Source: Enterobacter sp. kpr-6
GTDB lineage: Bacteria > Pseudomonadota > Gammaproteobacteria > Enterobacterales > Enterobacteriaceae
Length of the DNA: 64,000 nt
Direction of reading: 5' to 3'
NCBI RefSeq assembly: GCF_900116015.1
Contig: NZ_FOYH01000007.1
Location: 124,001-188,000 of the forward strand
Made by a program: the position numbers and the translations under genes. Within the stretch, counting starts at the first letter, position 1. Every line of letters starts with the position of its first letter. The notes under the pieces are model-generated. The model was given only the letters and a program-made list of their open reading frames with translations, did not search any database and was not told the DNA's origin. This document shows, one piece after another, positions 37,823-47,240 of the stretch.

Positions 37823-38632
37823 TTATGCGGGCACCAGCACCACTTCGATACCGCTTTTGCGCAGGCTATTGAGGCTGTCGGCCGGAATGCCTTCATCGGT
37901 AATGATCATGTGAATACGCTGGGTATCGATGATTTTATGCAGACTTGAGCGGTCAAATTTGCTGGAGTCCGTCACCACGACAATGCGCTCCGCCACTTCA
38001 CACATCCGGCGGTTGATCCGGGCCTCGTCCTCGTTATGCGTGCTCACCCCCCGCTCCACATCGAACGCATCGCTGCCGAGAAACAGCAGATCGAAATGGT
38101 AGTTCTGCAATGACTGCTCGGCCTGATCGCCATAGAACGACAGCGACTGGCGGCGCAGATGCCCGCCCGTCATCAGCAGTTCCACCCCCTCCGCCTCCAG
38201 CAGCGCATTCGCCACATTCATGCCGTTAGTCATGACGATCACATTCTGATGGTGCCGCATCAGGCGGGCGATTTCCCAGGTGGTGGTACCGGAATCCAGA
38301 ATCACCCGCAGGCCGGGGGTAATCAGATCTGCCGCGACTTTCGCAATATTGCGTTTCACCGCCGTGTTGAGCGAGCTTTTGTCCTCAACGGAAGGTTCCG
38401 CGACAGAAACCCCGCCTTCGCAAATCAGCGCGCCACCGTAAGCTCTCACGGCAATACCCTGCTTCTCCAGGAAGGTTAAGTCATTGCGGATCGTCACCGT
38501 GGAAACGCCAAATAATGTAGATAAATCATTAACCTGCACGCTTCCGTGCTGACGCAGAAGCTGAATGATTTGCTCACGTCGCTCGCTGGTGCCCGCTACA
38601 CGCTTATCCGTTGGGGTGTCCGAATCACTCAT
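37823..38632 (-). CDS. agaR: DeoR-family aga operon repressor AgaR
   Basis: A 269-residue DeoR-type repressor of amino-sugar genes. The N-terminal helix-turn-helix ([42 protein letters not shown]) and the sugar-phosphate sensor domain ([47 protein letters not shown]) follow E. coli AgaR closely. It is divergent from kbaZ, and matching CTTTCGTTTYATTTC-type operators lie in front of both kbaZ and agaS. Confidence 0.95.
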   Translation of the reverse strand: MSDSDTPTDKRVAGTSERREQIIQLLRQHGSVQVNDLSTLFGVSTVTIRNDLTFLEKQGIAVRAYGGALICEGGVSVAEPSVEDKSSLNTAVKRNIAKVAADLITPGLRVILDSGTTTWEIARLMRHHQNVIVMTNGMNVANALLEAEGVELLMTGGHLRRQSLSFYGDQAEQSLQNYHFDLLFLGSDAFDVERGVSTHNEDEARINRRMCEVAERIVVVTDSSKFDRSSLHKIIDTQRIHMIITDEGIPADSLNSLRKSGIEVVLVPA

Positions 38633-38647
38633 AACGCATCCTTTTTA

Positions 38648-38662
38648 CTTTCGTTTCATTTC
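38648..38662. promoter_or_regulatory. AgaR operator near agaR
   Basis: CTTTCGTTTCATTTC, 15 bases upstream of agaR. It matches the TTTCRTTTYRTTTY pattern reported for AgaR in E. coli. Confidence 0.65.
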
Positions 38663-38788
38663 GATTCCGTTATTAACGCCTTTCTGTTAGCAGATTGCAA
38701 GGGGCCGGAGCGGGAAAAATGCGCGGTGAATTGTTGTCATAGACCTTTCACTATGTTTCTTTTGTGAAACGGATCGTAATTTTATTAT

Positions 38789-38844
38789 CTTCCGTTTTAT
38801 TTTTAATCGCCCCTGATACAGGATTAATAGAAATAAAACGAAAG
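38789..38844. promoter_or_regulatory. AgaR operators upstream of kbaZ
   Basis: CTTCCGTTTTATTTT at 38789-38803 and, inverted, GAAATAAAACGAAAG at 38830-38844. The second is 34 bases before the kbaZ start. Confidence 0.6.
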
Positions 38845-38878
38845 ACAACCTTCAGTTAAAACTGAAAAGGACAGGAAA

Positions 38879-40183
38879 GTGAAACATCTGACGGAAATAG
38901 TTGAACGCCATAAACGCAACGCGCAAAGCGGCATCTATGCGGTGTGTTCGGCACATCCGCTGGTGCTGGAAGCCGCGCTGCGCTTTGCGCGTCAGACCGG
39001 CGGCCCGCTCCTCGTCGAAGCAACGTCGAATCAGGTCGATCAGTTCGGCGGGTACACCGGCATGACACCGCAGGATTTCCACGATTTTATTTTCAGGCTG
39101 GCCCAGGAACAGAACTTCCCGGCCGGGCAGCTTATCACCGGCGGCGATCACCTCGGCCCTAACCGCTGGCAGGATCAGCCGGCTGAGGTCGCCATGGGCC
39201 ATGCGGAGGAGCTGATCAGGCAGTATGTCGCTGCCGGGTTTAGCAAAATTCATCTCGATTGCAGTATGTCGTGCGCGGACGATCCGGTCCCGCTGACCGA
39301 TGAGATTGTTGCCGGGCGTGCAGCACGGCTGGCAAAAATCGCGGAAGAGACCCATCAGGCCTGCGCGCACAAAACCGATCTTGTGTACGTCATTGGCACC
39401 GAAGTGCCGGTGCCGGGCGGCGCGCATGAAGCCCTCGGCGAGCTTGCCGTCACCACTCCGCAGGCGGCGCATAAGACGCTGGAAGCGCACCGGCTGGCGT
39501 TTGCCCGTGAAGGGCTGGAGGCGATCTGGCCGCGCATCATCGCCCTGGTGGTGCAGCCCGGTGTGGAGTTCGATAACACGCAGGTCATTGATTACGTGCC
39601 GGAAAAGGCCCAGGCCCTGAGCCAGGTGGTGGCCGATCTCGATACTCTGATTTTTGAAGCCCATTCCACGGATTACCAGACGCCGCAGGCGTTAGCCCGG
39701 CTGGTGAACGATCATTTTGCCATTCTGAAAGTCGGCCCGGCGCTCACCTTTGCCCTGCGTGAAGCGCTGTTTGCACTGGCGGCGATTGAAGAGGAATTGC
39801 TGCCTGCCCGCGCCTGTTCGGGCCTTCGTGCAGTACTGGAAGACGTAATGCTGGAAAAACCGGGCTACTGGCAAAGCCACTATGCCGGGGACGGTCATGC
39901 CCGCCGCCTGGCGCGTGGTTACAGCTATTCCGACCGGGTGCGTTATTACTGGCCGGATAAAGAAATCGATGCCGCTTTTGCCCGGCTGGTCAGCCATCTG
40001 ACCCATGAAACTATTCCGCTGCCGTTACTCAGCCAGTACCTGCCTACACAATATGTGCGGGTGCGCGAAGGGCAGATTACGGCCACGCCGAAAGACTTAA
40101 TTATCGACCACATCCAGGACGTGCTGCGCCAGTATCACGCGGCGTGTTGTGGCGATCCCATTAATCACAGCCAATCCGCGTAA
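38879..40183 (+). CDS. kbaZ: Tagatose-1,6-bisphosphate aldolase subunit KbaZ
   Basis: KbaZ (AgaZ) is the non-catalytic, stabilising subunit of the class II tagatose-1,6-bisphosphate aldolase; KbaY is the catalytic one. The 434-residue product starts at GTG 38879 after AGGAAA. Conserved stretches are [60 protein letters not shown] and [11 protein letters not shown]. It is slightly longer at the C-terminus than E. coli KbaZ. The gene is followed by agaF with a REP-like hairpin between. Confidence 0.95.
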   Translation: MKHLTEIVERHKRNAQSGIYAVCSAHPLVLEAALRFARQTGGPLLVEATSNQVDQFGGYTGMTPQDFHDFIFRLAQEQNFPAGQLITGGDHLGPNRWQDQPAEVAMGHAEELIRQYVAAGFSKIHLDCSMSCADDPVPLTDEIVAGRAARLAKIAEETHQACAHKTDLVYVIGTEVPVPGGAHEALGELAVTTPQAAHKTLEAHRLAFAREGLEAIWPRIIALVVQPGVEFDNTQVIDYVPEKAQALSQVVADLDTLIFEAHSTDYQTPQALARLVNDHFAILKVGPALTFALREALFALAAIEEELLPARACSGLRAVLEDVMLEKPGYWQSHYAGDGHARRLARGYSYSDRVRYYWPDKEIDAAFARLVSHLTHETIPLPLLSQYLPTQYVRVREGQITATPKDLIIDHIQDVLRQYHAACCGDPINHSQSA

Positions 40184-40200
40184 AGTGAGTCATGCGATGG

Positions 40201-40275
40201 TGAAATGGCAGACCGGCGTGATAAATAAGCGGATGCCTGATGGCGCTCACCCTGGTGCCCGGCATGGTGGGTCGT
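40201..40275. repeat. REP-like hairpin between kbaZ and agaF
   Basis: TGAAATGGCAGACC…, CGGATGCCTGATGGCG and GGTGCCCGGCATGG…CTGCCATTTT form an extended imperfect inverted repeat (TGGCAGA with TCTGCCA as outer arms near 40205 and 40275). It may limit read-through from kbaZ into agaF. Confidence 0.5.
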
Positions 40276-40309
40276 TCTGCCATTTTCTGTAAATCAGAGA
40301 GGAATTAGG

Positions 40310-40744
40310 ATGTTAGGTATTATTCTGACCGGCCATGGCGGGTTTGCCAGCGGCCTCGAACGTGCGATGAAACAGATCCTCGGCGAGCAGGCGAAGTTTA
40401 TCGCTATCGATTTTGGTGAATCCTCCACTACTGCGTTGCTTACTGCGCAGATTCAGGAAGCCGTACAGACGCTTGATGACGGTGAAGGCATCGTGTTTCT
40501 CACCGATTTGCTGGGCGGAACGCCCTTTCGCGTTGCCTCGACGCTGGCATTAAGCCAGCCGGGGTATGAAGTGATCACCGGCACCAACCTCCAGTTGCTG
40601 CTGGAAATGGTCATGGAGCGCGATGAACTGAACGCCGTCGACTTTCGCCAACAGGCGCTGGCGTGCGGTCATCGCGGCCTGACCAGCCTTGCCGACGAAT
40701 TGCTGCGCGACCATGCGCCCGCTTCTGAAGAAGAAGGGATCTGA
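40310..40744 (+). CDS. agaF: PTS mannose-family EIIA component AgaF
   Basis: A 144-residue cytoplasmic phosphocarrier of the mannose-type PTS. The phosphorylation site is His9 (IILTGHGGFASG). DLLGGTPFRVAS and TGTNLQLLLEM are further EIIA-Man signatures. In E. coli AgaF follows agaVWE and is shared by the GalNAc and galactosamine transporters; here agaV, agaW and agaE are absent, so it is the only EIIA for AgaBCD. A 275-base gap with AgaR boxes separates it from agaS. Confidence 0.92.
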   Translation: MLGIILTGHGGFASGLERAMKQILGEQAKFIAIDFGESSTTALLTAQIQEAVQTLDDGEGIVFLTDLLGGTPFRVASTLALSQPGYEVITGTNLQLLLEMVMERDELNAVDFRQQALACGHRGLTSLADELLRDHAPASEEEGI

Positions 40745-40797
40745 TCCCGCGCCATTCTGTGTAACCTCATTTTGTCGGCAGGATTTTCTTGCCGACT

Positions 40798-40975
40798 TTT
40801 TCATTTCATTTCGTTATGCCCCCGCCCCGCTTTCGATCCGCCGATAGTCTCCTGTTGATACATCGTTATCTCGCTCACAATTTTCGTTTTATTTCCTTTT
40901 GCACATTGACCCTTCGTTTTCTTTCTTATAGATTTTCTTTAACGCAGTACCCCTATTAGCGCAATGAAACGAAAG
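40798..40975. promoter_or_regulatory. AgaR operator array upstream of agaS
   Basis: Three good copies: TTTTCATTTCATTTC (40798-40812), TTTTCGTTTTATTTC (40881-40895) and, inverted, GCAATGAAACGAAAG (40961-40975), with a weaker CCTTCGTTTTCTTTC at 40911. They indicate a separate AgaR-controlled promoter for agaS-kbaY-agaBCD. Confidence 0.65.
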
Positions 40976-41019
40976 GAAAGACCTTTCTTTCAGCTTAATG
41001 CCCGACTAAGGACTTTGTA

Positions 41020-42165
41020 ATGAGCGAACAGTACGCTACTGATGTATTCACCACATGGACTGAAAAAGAGATCCGCCAGCAGCCCGACTGCTGGATGCAG
41101 AGCCTGGCGACGATCGATGCACGCCGTCAGGAGATCGACGCGTTTCTCTCTCCGGTTCTCGCCCTGCCGGATGTGAAAATCGTGCTCACAGGCGCAGGCA
41201 CTTCGGCGTTTATCGGCGATATGATCGCGCCCTGGCTTGCCAGCCAGAGCGGGCACAATATTGTGGCGATCCCGACCACCGATCTGGTGACCAACCCCAT
41301 GGATTATTTACGCGCGGATCAGCCGACGCTGCTGGTGTCGTTTGCCCGCTCCGGTAACAGCCCGGAAAGCGTGGCCGCGGTGGATCTGGTGGATCAATGC
41401 GTGGAAAACAGTTTTCATCTGGCGATCACCTGCAACGAGGGCGGTAGCCTGTATCAGAACGCACAGTCCTGCGATAACGCCTTGGCGCTGCTGATGCCTG
41501 AAGAAACCCACGATCGCGGATTCGCGATGACCAGCAGCATCACCACCATGATGGCAAGTTGCCTTGCGGTGTTTGCCCCAGAGACGATCAACCGCACCAC
41601 CTTTGCCGATGTCGCGCAGCGCTGCCAGCAGATCATCGCCTCACAGGGTGATTTCAGCGGTGCGGTGTTTGGTGATTTACCTTATCAGCGCGTGGTCTAT
41701 CTGGGCTGCGGCGGATTGCAGGGCACAGCGCGGGAATCGGCGCTAAAAGTGCTGGAACTGACAGCGGGAAAACTGGCCGCTTTTTATGAAACCCCGACCG
41801 GCTTTCGCCACGGGCCAAAATCACTGATCGACAAACAGACGCTGATCGTGATGTTTATTTCCGCTCACCCTTACACCCGCCAGTACGATCTGGATCTGTT
41901 AAACGAGTTACAGCGCGACGGCGAAGCGATGCGGGTGATCGCCATTACCGCTGATCCGATCGCGGCGCAGGACACCATCACCCTGCCCCCGGCCCGCACC
42001 TTTACTGATGTTGAACAGGCTTTCTGCTTTTTGATGTACGCCCAGATTTTTGCCCTGACGCAATCCATCAAGGCGGGTATCACCCCGGACACCCCATCAG
42101 TCAACGGCACCGTCAATCGCGTGGTGCAGGGCGTCATCATCCATCCATGGCAAGATCAGGAGTAG
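41020..42165 (+). CDS. agaS: Galactosamine-6-phosphate deaminase/isomerase AgaS
   Basis: AgaS converts D-galactosamine-6-phosphate to tagatose-6-phosphate and ammonia. The 381-residue protein has two SIS domains, with VLTGAGTSAFIGDM and SFARSGNSPES in the first and LGCGGLQGTARESALKVLELTAGK plus TPTGFRHGPKSLID in the second, as in GlmS-type isomerases and E. coli AgaS. It heads agaS-kbaY-agaB-agaC-agaD; kbaY follows after three bases. With agaI absent, AgaS is the only deaminase here. Confidence 0.95.
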   Translation: MSEQYATDVFTTWTEKEIRQQPDCWMQSLATIDARRQEIDAFLSPVLALPDVKIVLTGAGTSAFIGDMIAPWLASQSGHNIVAIPTTDLVTNPMDYLRADQPTLLVSFARSGNSPESVAAVDLVDQCVENSFHLAITCNEGGSLYQNAQSCDNALALLMPEETHDRGFAMTSSITTMMASCLAVFAPETINRTTFADVAQRCQQIIASQGDFSGAVFGDLPYQRVVYLGCGGLQGTARESALKVLELTAGKLAAFYETPTGFRHGPKSLIDKQTLIVMFISAHPYTRQYDLDLLNELQRDGEAMRVIAITADPIAAQDTITLPPARTFTDVEQAFCFLMYAQIFALTQSIKAGITPDTPSVNGTVNRVVQGVIIHPWQDQE

Positions 42166-43041
<876 letters not shown>

Positions 43042-43090
43042 AAGCGAATTTATCGATATCACCTGTTCACTTAACGCTGGAATTAAAAAT

Positions 43091-43567
43091 ATGAGTACTC
43101 CCAATATTCTGTTAACCCGCATCGATAACCGGCTGGTGCATGGTCAGGTCGGCGTGACATGGACCTCCACGCTGGGTGCAAATTTGCTGGTGGTGGTGGA
43201 CGATGAGGTCGCTACCGATGAGGTGCAGCAAAAACTGATGGGTATTACTGCCGACACGTACGGATTTGGTATTCGTTTTTTTTCCGTCGACAAGACCATC
43301 AACGTTATTTCAAAAGCGGCTCCCCATCAGAAAATATTCCTTATTTGCCGTACGCCTGCGATTGTTCGTCAACTGGTGGAAGGCGGCGTGCCATTAAAAG
43401 AGGTCAACGTCGGCAATATGCATTTCTCCGAGGGGAAAAAACAGATCAGCAGCAAGGTTTATGTTAACGACCAGGATTTAGCCGATCTGCGGTTCATTAA
43501 ACACAGCGGCGTTAACGTATTTATTCAGGATGTGCCGGGCGATCAGAAAGAATTTATTCCTGATTAA
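43091..43567 (+). CDS. agaB: Galactosamine PTS EIIB component AgaB
   Basis: A 158-residue mannose-family EIIB subunit that passes phosphate from AgaF to the incoming sugar. The phosphorylated residue is His17 in LLTRIDNRLVHGQV. The wording (VNVGNMHFSEGKKQISSKVYV, FIQDVPGDQKE) is that of E. coli AgaB rather than AgaV. It is followed 54 bases later by agaC. Confidence 0.93.
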   Translation: MSTPNILLTRIDNRLVHGQVGVTWTSTLGANLLVVVDDEVATDEVQQKLMGITADTYGFGIRFFSVDKTINVISKAAPHQKIFLICRTPAIVRQLVEGGVPLKEVNVGNMHFSEGKKQISSKVYVNDQDLADLRFIKHSGVNVFIQDVPGDQKEFIPD

Positions 43568-43621
43568 TCCCCGTCTCGATAAAGGCAACAAACAAGACCA
43601 TTAACAGAACGAGGCGTTAAA

Positions 43622-44425
43622 ATGCATGAAATAACATTGATGCAGGGGATAGCCCTTGCAGCCCTGGTGTTTTTTCTGGGGATCGACTTTTGGCTTGAAG
43701 CACTGTTTATGTTCCGCCCGATTATCGTCTGTACTCTTACCGGTGCGATCCTCGGGGATATTCATATTGGCCTTATCACCGGCGGTTTAACCGAACTGGC
43801 GTTTGCGGGCCTGACGCCAGCGGGCGGCGTACAACCGCCCAACCCCATTATGGCGGGGCTGATGACCACGGTGATCGCCTTCTCGACGGGCGTGGATGCA
43901 AAAACCGCCATCGGCCTTGGCTTACCCTTCAGCCTGTTGATGCAGTACGTGATTCTGTTCTTCTACTCCGCGTTTTCGCTGTTTATGTCGAAGGCGGATA
44001 AATCTGCGAACGAAGCCAATACTGCCGCGCTTTCACGTCTCAACTGGACCACCACGCTGATCGTTGCCAGCTCGTATGCGGTGCTCGCGTTCCTCTGCAC
44101 CTATCTGGCGCAGGGCGCGATGCAGTCGCTGGTAAAAGCCATGCCCGCATGGCTGACCCACGGCTTTGAAGTCGCAGGCGGCATCCTTCCGGCGGTCGGC
44201 TTTGGCCTGCTGCTGCGCGTGATGTTCAAAGCGCAATACATCCCTTACCTGATCGCTGGTTTCCTGTTCGTTTGCTACATCCAGGTCAGCAACCTGTTAC
44301 CTGTGGCGGTACTGGGCGCGGCCTTTGCGGTGTACGAATACTTCAGCAGCAAAACCAGAACGGCCCAACAGGCAGCCGTGGCAACCAAAGAAAACTCTAC
44401 TGAGGATTACAGCAATGGGATCTGA
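43622..44425 (+). CDS. agaC: Galactosamine PTS EIIC component AgaC
   Basis: A 267-residue polytopic membrane subunit of the mannose-type PTS. It has the EIIC signature GGLTELAFAGLTPAGGVQPPNP and multiple hydrophobic helices. The sequence follows E. coli AgaC to the terminal EDYSNGI. Its stop overlaps the agaD start by 11 bases, giving translational coupling. Confidence 0.94.
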   Translation: MHEITLMQGIALAALVFFLGIDFWLEALFMFRPIIVCTLTGAILGDIHIGLITGGLTELAFAGLTPAGGVQPPNPIMAGLMTTVIAFSTGVDAKTAIGLGLPFSLLMQYVILFFYSAFSLFMSKADKSANEANTAALSRLNWTTTLIVASSYAVLAFLCTYLAQGAMQSLVKAMPAWLTHGFEVAGGILPAVGFGLLLRVMFKAQYIPYLIAGFLFVCYIQVSNLLPVAVLGAAFAVYEYFSSKTRTAQQAAVATKENSTEDYSNGI

Positions 44426-45206
44426 AATTACTAAAAAGGACATCACGCGGTTAGGGTTCCGCTCCTCTCTGCTACAGGCCAGTTTTAACTATGAAAGGAT
44501 GCAGGCGGGCGGTTTCACCTGGGCGATGCTGCCTTTGCTGAAAAAGATTTATAAAGATGATAAAGCGGGCCTGAGCGCGGCCATGAAGGATCATCTGGAA
44601 TTTATTAATACCCATCCTAATCTGGTCGGCTTCTTAATGGGGCTGTTGATCTCCATGGAGGAGAAAGGCGAAAACCGTAATACCATCAAGGGCCTGAAAG
44701 TTGCATTATTTGGCCCGATTGCCGGGATTGGTGATGCTATTTTCTGGTTCACCCTGCTGCCCATTATGGCCGGGATCTGCTCTTCCTTTGCCAGTCAGGG
44801 AAATATTCTCGGGCCGATTCTGTTTTTCGCGGTCTATATCGCCATCTTCTTTTTACGCGTGGGCTGGACGCATATTGGCTATACGCTGGGGATAAAAGCC
44901 ATCGACCGGGTTAGGGAAAACTCGCAAATGATTGCCCGCTCGGCCACCATTCTGGGGATCACCGTTATTGGCGGACTGATCGCGTCATACGTGCATATTA
45001 ACGTCATCACGACATTTGCCATCGATGACACACACAGCGTGGCGCTGCAAAAAGATTTCTTCGACAAGGTGTTCCCAAATATTTTACCGATGGGCTATAC
45101 CCTGCTGATGTATTACCTGCTGCGCGTGAAAAAAGCGCACCCGGTATTATTGATTGGCGTGACGTTTATATTATCGATTGTCGCATCAGCGGCGGGGATT
45201 TTATAA
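44415..45206 (+). CDS. agaD: Galactosamine PTS EIID component AgaD
   Basis: A 263-residue EIID membrane subunit, the E. coli length. MGSEITKKDITRLGFRSSLLQASFNYERMQ, GLLISMEEKG and LFGPIAGIGDAIFW are the EIID signatures. The ATG at 44415 lies inside the agaC end; longer upstream frames are out of phase with family proteins. It ends the operon; a hairpin follows and agaI of E. coli is missing. Confidence 0.94.
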   Translation: MGSEITKKDITRLGFRSSLLQASFNYERMQAGGFTWAMLPLLKKIYKDDKAGLSAAMKDHLEFINTHPNLVGFLMGLLISMEEKGENRNTIKGLKVALFGPIAGIGDAIFWFTLLPIMAGICSSFASQGNILGPILFFAVYIAIFFLRVGWTHIGYTLGIKAIDRVRENSQMIARSATILGITVIGGLIASYVHINVITTFAIDDTHSVALQKDFFDKVFPNILPMGYTLLMYYLLRVKKAHPVLLIGVTFILSIVASAAGIL

Positions 45207-45227
45207 GCAAAGCGATAAAGGCATCAT

Positions 45228-45258
45228 GCCGGATGGAATGTTTACAACGCCATCCGGC
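45228..45258 (+). terminator. Hairpin after agaD
   Basis: GCCGGATGG at 45228 pairs with CCATCCGGC at 45250. It resembles a REP unit and lies between the convergent agaD and Fic genes. Confidence 0.7.
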
Positions 45259-45309
45259 AAAACGCACATCGGGTAATCAACTAAAAAAGAATTTCTGGAA
45301 CGTTTAGTC

Positions 45310-46311
45310 TTATAAAACCTGCCAGTATCCGCCCTTAGTGGGGCCGCAACGCTGCACTTTTTTCTTCTGTTGTAACGCTTTCAGGTGACGCTCAATGGTG
45401 CGATCCGTCACGCCCAAAGCCTGCGCAAGCGTTTTTGCGGTATGGCCGGGGTGAAGCTGAATTAGCTCAATCAGTCTGGTTTCCATCGCGGTAAGCCTGT
45501 TGGCGATTTCTTCCGACATTTGTTCCGACATTTCTTCCGACACACCGGGAAGCGATACCAGTCCCTCTTGCAACGCGGCGGCGATATTTTCCAGCATGAA
45601 CTCAATAAACAGTGTGCATTCACTGGCCCGATCATACTCGCGGAGTACCTGGTAATAGCGCTCCTGTTGATGATGGATCAGCGTTTCAACGGGCAACCAA
45701 GCCAGTTCAGGCCGCCATGAACTTAGAATCAGCGTTTGCCACAGGCGTCCCATGCGCCCGTTGCCATCGGCAAACGGATGGATAAATTCAAATTCGTAAT
45801 GGAAAACAGAACTGGCTATCAGTGGATGAAGGTCGGTGGCGGCCAGCCAGTCAAGCAGTTCATGGACAAGCCGGGAAACCTGAGAAGCAGGGGGAGCCAT
45901 ATGCACCAACTGCCGATCGCGGTAAATACCCACGTCACCACGGCGTAATACACCGGGATTATCGACCAGCCCCGTCATTAAAAGATGGTGTGCGCTCAGC
46001 AGATCAGAGAAGCGACCGTAATGCCAGTCAGACAGCTTCTCATACGCCTTAAGGGCGTTTCTGACCTCCTGAATATCCTTCGCTGGCGCAAGGACGCGTT
46101 TACCCTCCATGACTGCCGTAACCTGTTCCGTTGTCAGACTATTATGCTCAATTGCCAGCGATGCCTGAATGGTGCGGATTCGATTCTCTTTGCGCAGTAA
46201 TGGCGAAGCGCGCCCGGCCTGTGCCGCCCAGTGCCCCATAAGCTCGCCGATACTTACCACCTGATTAAGTATCGCCGTTGTGATCGTAAACGGGGGCTGG
46301 TAGCGGCTCAT
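45310..46311 (-). CDS. Fic-domain protein with C-terminal winged helix
   Basis: A 333-residue Fic/DOC protein, probably an AMP-transferase. The active-site motif HPFADGNGRMGR is at 178-189, with catalytic His178. An N-terminal helix has SLAIEHN (51-57), corresponding to the inhibitory S/T-xxxE-G/N motif with Glu55 kept but His in place of Gly/Asn. Residues 280-333 form a winged helix (TAKTLAQALGVTDRTIERHLKALQQ). A SEEMSEQMSEE repeat (258-268) links the two. It is a self-contained class-II-like Fic without an antitoxin partner next to it. It lies four bases from the rsmI stop, in a position that holds fimbrial genes in K-12. Confidence 0.85.
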   Translation of the reverse strand: MSRYQPPFTITTAILNQVVSIGELMGHWAAQAGRASPLLRKENRIRTIQASLAIEHNSLTTEQVTAVMEGKRVLAPAKDIQEVRNALKAYEKLSDWHYGRFSDLLSAHHLLMTGLVDNPGVLRRGDVGIYRDRQLVHMAPPASQVSRLVHELLDWLAATDLHPLIASSVFHYEFEFIHPFADGNGRMGRLWQTLILSSWRPELAWLPVETLIHHQQERYYQVLREYDRASECTLFIEFMLENIAAALQEGLVSLPGVSEEMSEQMSEEIANRLTAMETRLIELIQLHPGHTAKTLAQALGVTDRTIERHLKALQQKKKVQRCGPTKGGYWQVL

Positions 46312-46314
46312 CGC

Positions 46315-47178
46315 TTATTCTCCCTGTTCCTCCAGCGCGTGTTTATACAGCGCGTTTTTCTTCACGCCATGGATCTCGGCGGCGAGCGCGGCGGCTTTTT
46401 TTAGCGGCAGTTCGGCCTGAAGTAGTGCGAGGGTGCGCAACGCGTCGGCGGGCAGATCTTCTTCCTGAGCTTTATGGCCTTCAATAATCAGCACCATTTC
46501 GCCTTTGCGGCGGTTTTCATCTTCTTTTACCCATGCGAGCAGTTCGCCAATCGGTGCACCGTGGATTGACTCCCAGGTTTTGGTCAGTTCGCGTGCCAGC
46601 ACCACGTAACGGGATTCACCCAGCACGGCGCAGATATCTTCCAGACTGTCGATGAGGCGATGGGTGGACTCGTAAAAAATCAGCGTGCGTGGCTCGGCTT
46701 CGATGGCTTTCAGCGCATCGCGGCGGCCTTTGGATTTGGCGGGCAGGAAACCTTCGTAGCAGAAACGATCGGAGGGCAGTCCGGCGGCGCTCAGTGCCGC
46801 AATCGCGGCGCAGGGGCCGGGCAGCGGTACAACACGAATTCCGGCTTCACGGCAGGTGCGCACCAGATGGTAGCCCGGATCGTTAATCAGCGGCGTACCG
46901 GCATCGGACACCAGCGCGATGTTCTGCCCTTCTTTTAACTTAGCCACCAGCGTCTCGGCTTTTTGCTGCTCGTTATGATCGTGCAAGGCGAACAGGCGTG
47001 CGCTGATGGCGAAATGTTGCAGCAACAGCCCGGTGTGGCGGGTATCTTCCGCCGCAATCAAATCAACGCTTTGCAAAACGGTGAGGGCACGCTGGGTAAT
47101 ATCAGCCAAATTCCCGATAGGAGTGGGTACAATATAAAGCTGACCTTGAGAATTCTCTGCTGATTCGTGTTGTTTCAT
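46315..47178 (-). CDS. rsmI: 16S rRNA 2'-O-ribose C1402 methyltransferase RsmI
   Basis: RsmI methylates the 2'-O of C1402 in 16S rRNA with S-adenosylmethionine, beside the RsmH site. The 287 residues match E. coli with one extra. [14 protein letters not shown] at the N-terminus, [27 protein letters not shown] and [29 protein letters not shown] are the tetrapyrrole-methylase-fold signatures. It is divergent from lpoA, with 62 bases between starts. Confidence 0.97.
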   Translation of the reverse strand: MKQHESAENSQGQLYIVPTPIGNLADITQRALTVLQSVDLIAAEDTRHTGLLLQHFAISARLFALHDHNEQQKAETLVAKLKEGQNIALVSDAGTPLINDPGYHLVRTCREAGIRVVPLPGPCAAIAALSAAGLPSDRFCYEGFLPAKSKGRRDALKAIEAEPRTLIFYESTHRLIDSLEDICAVLGESRYVVLARELTKTWESIHGAPIGELLAWVKEDENRRKGEMVLIIEGHKAQEEDLPADALRTLALLQAELPLKKAAALAAEIHGVKKNALYKHALEEQGE

Positions 47179-47240
47179 TGTTTCATCCGTAGTGCCGATT
47201 TAATATTGAGCATTGCATAAAAAATATCACTGGATACAGA

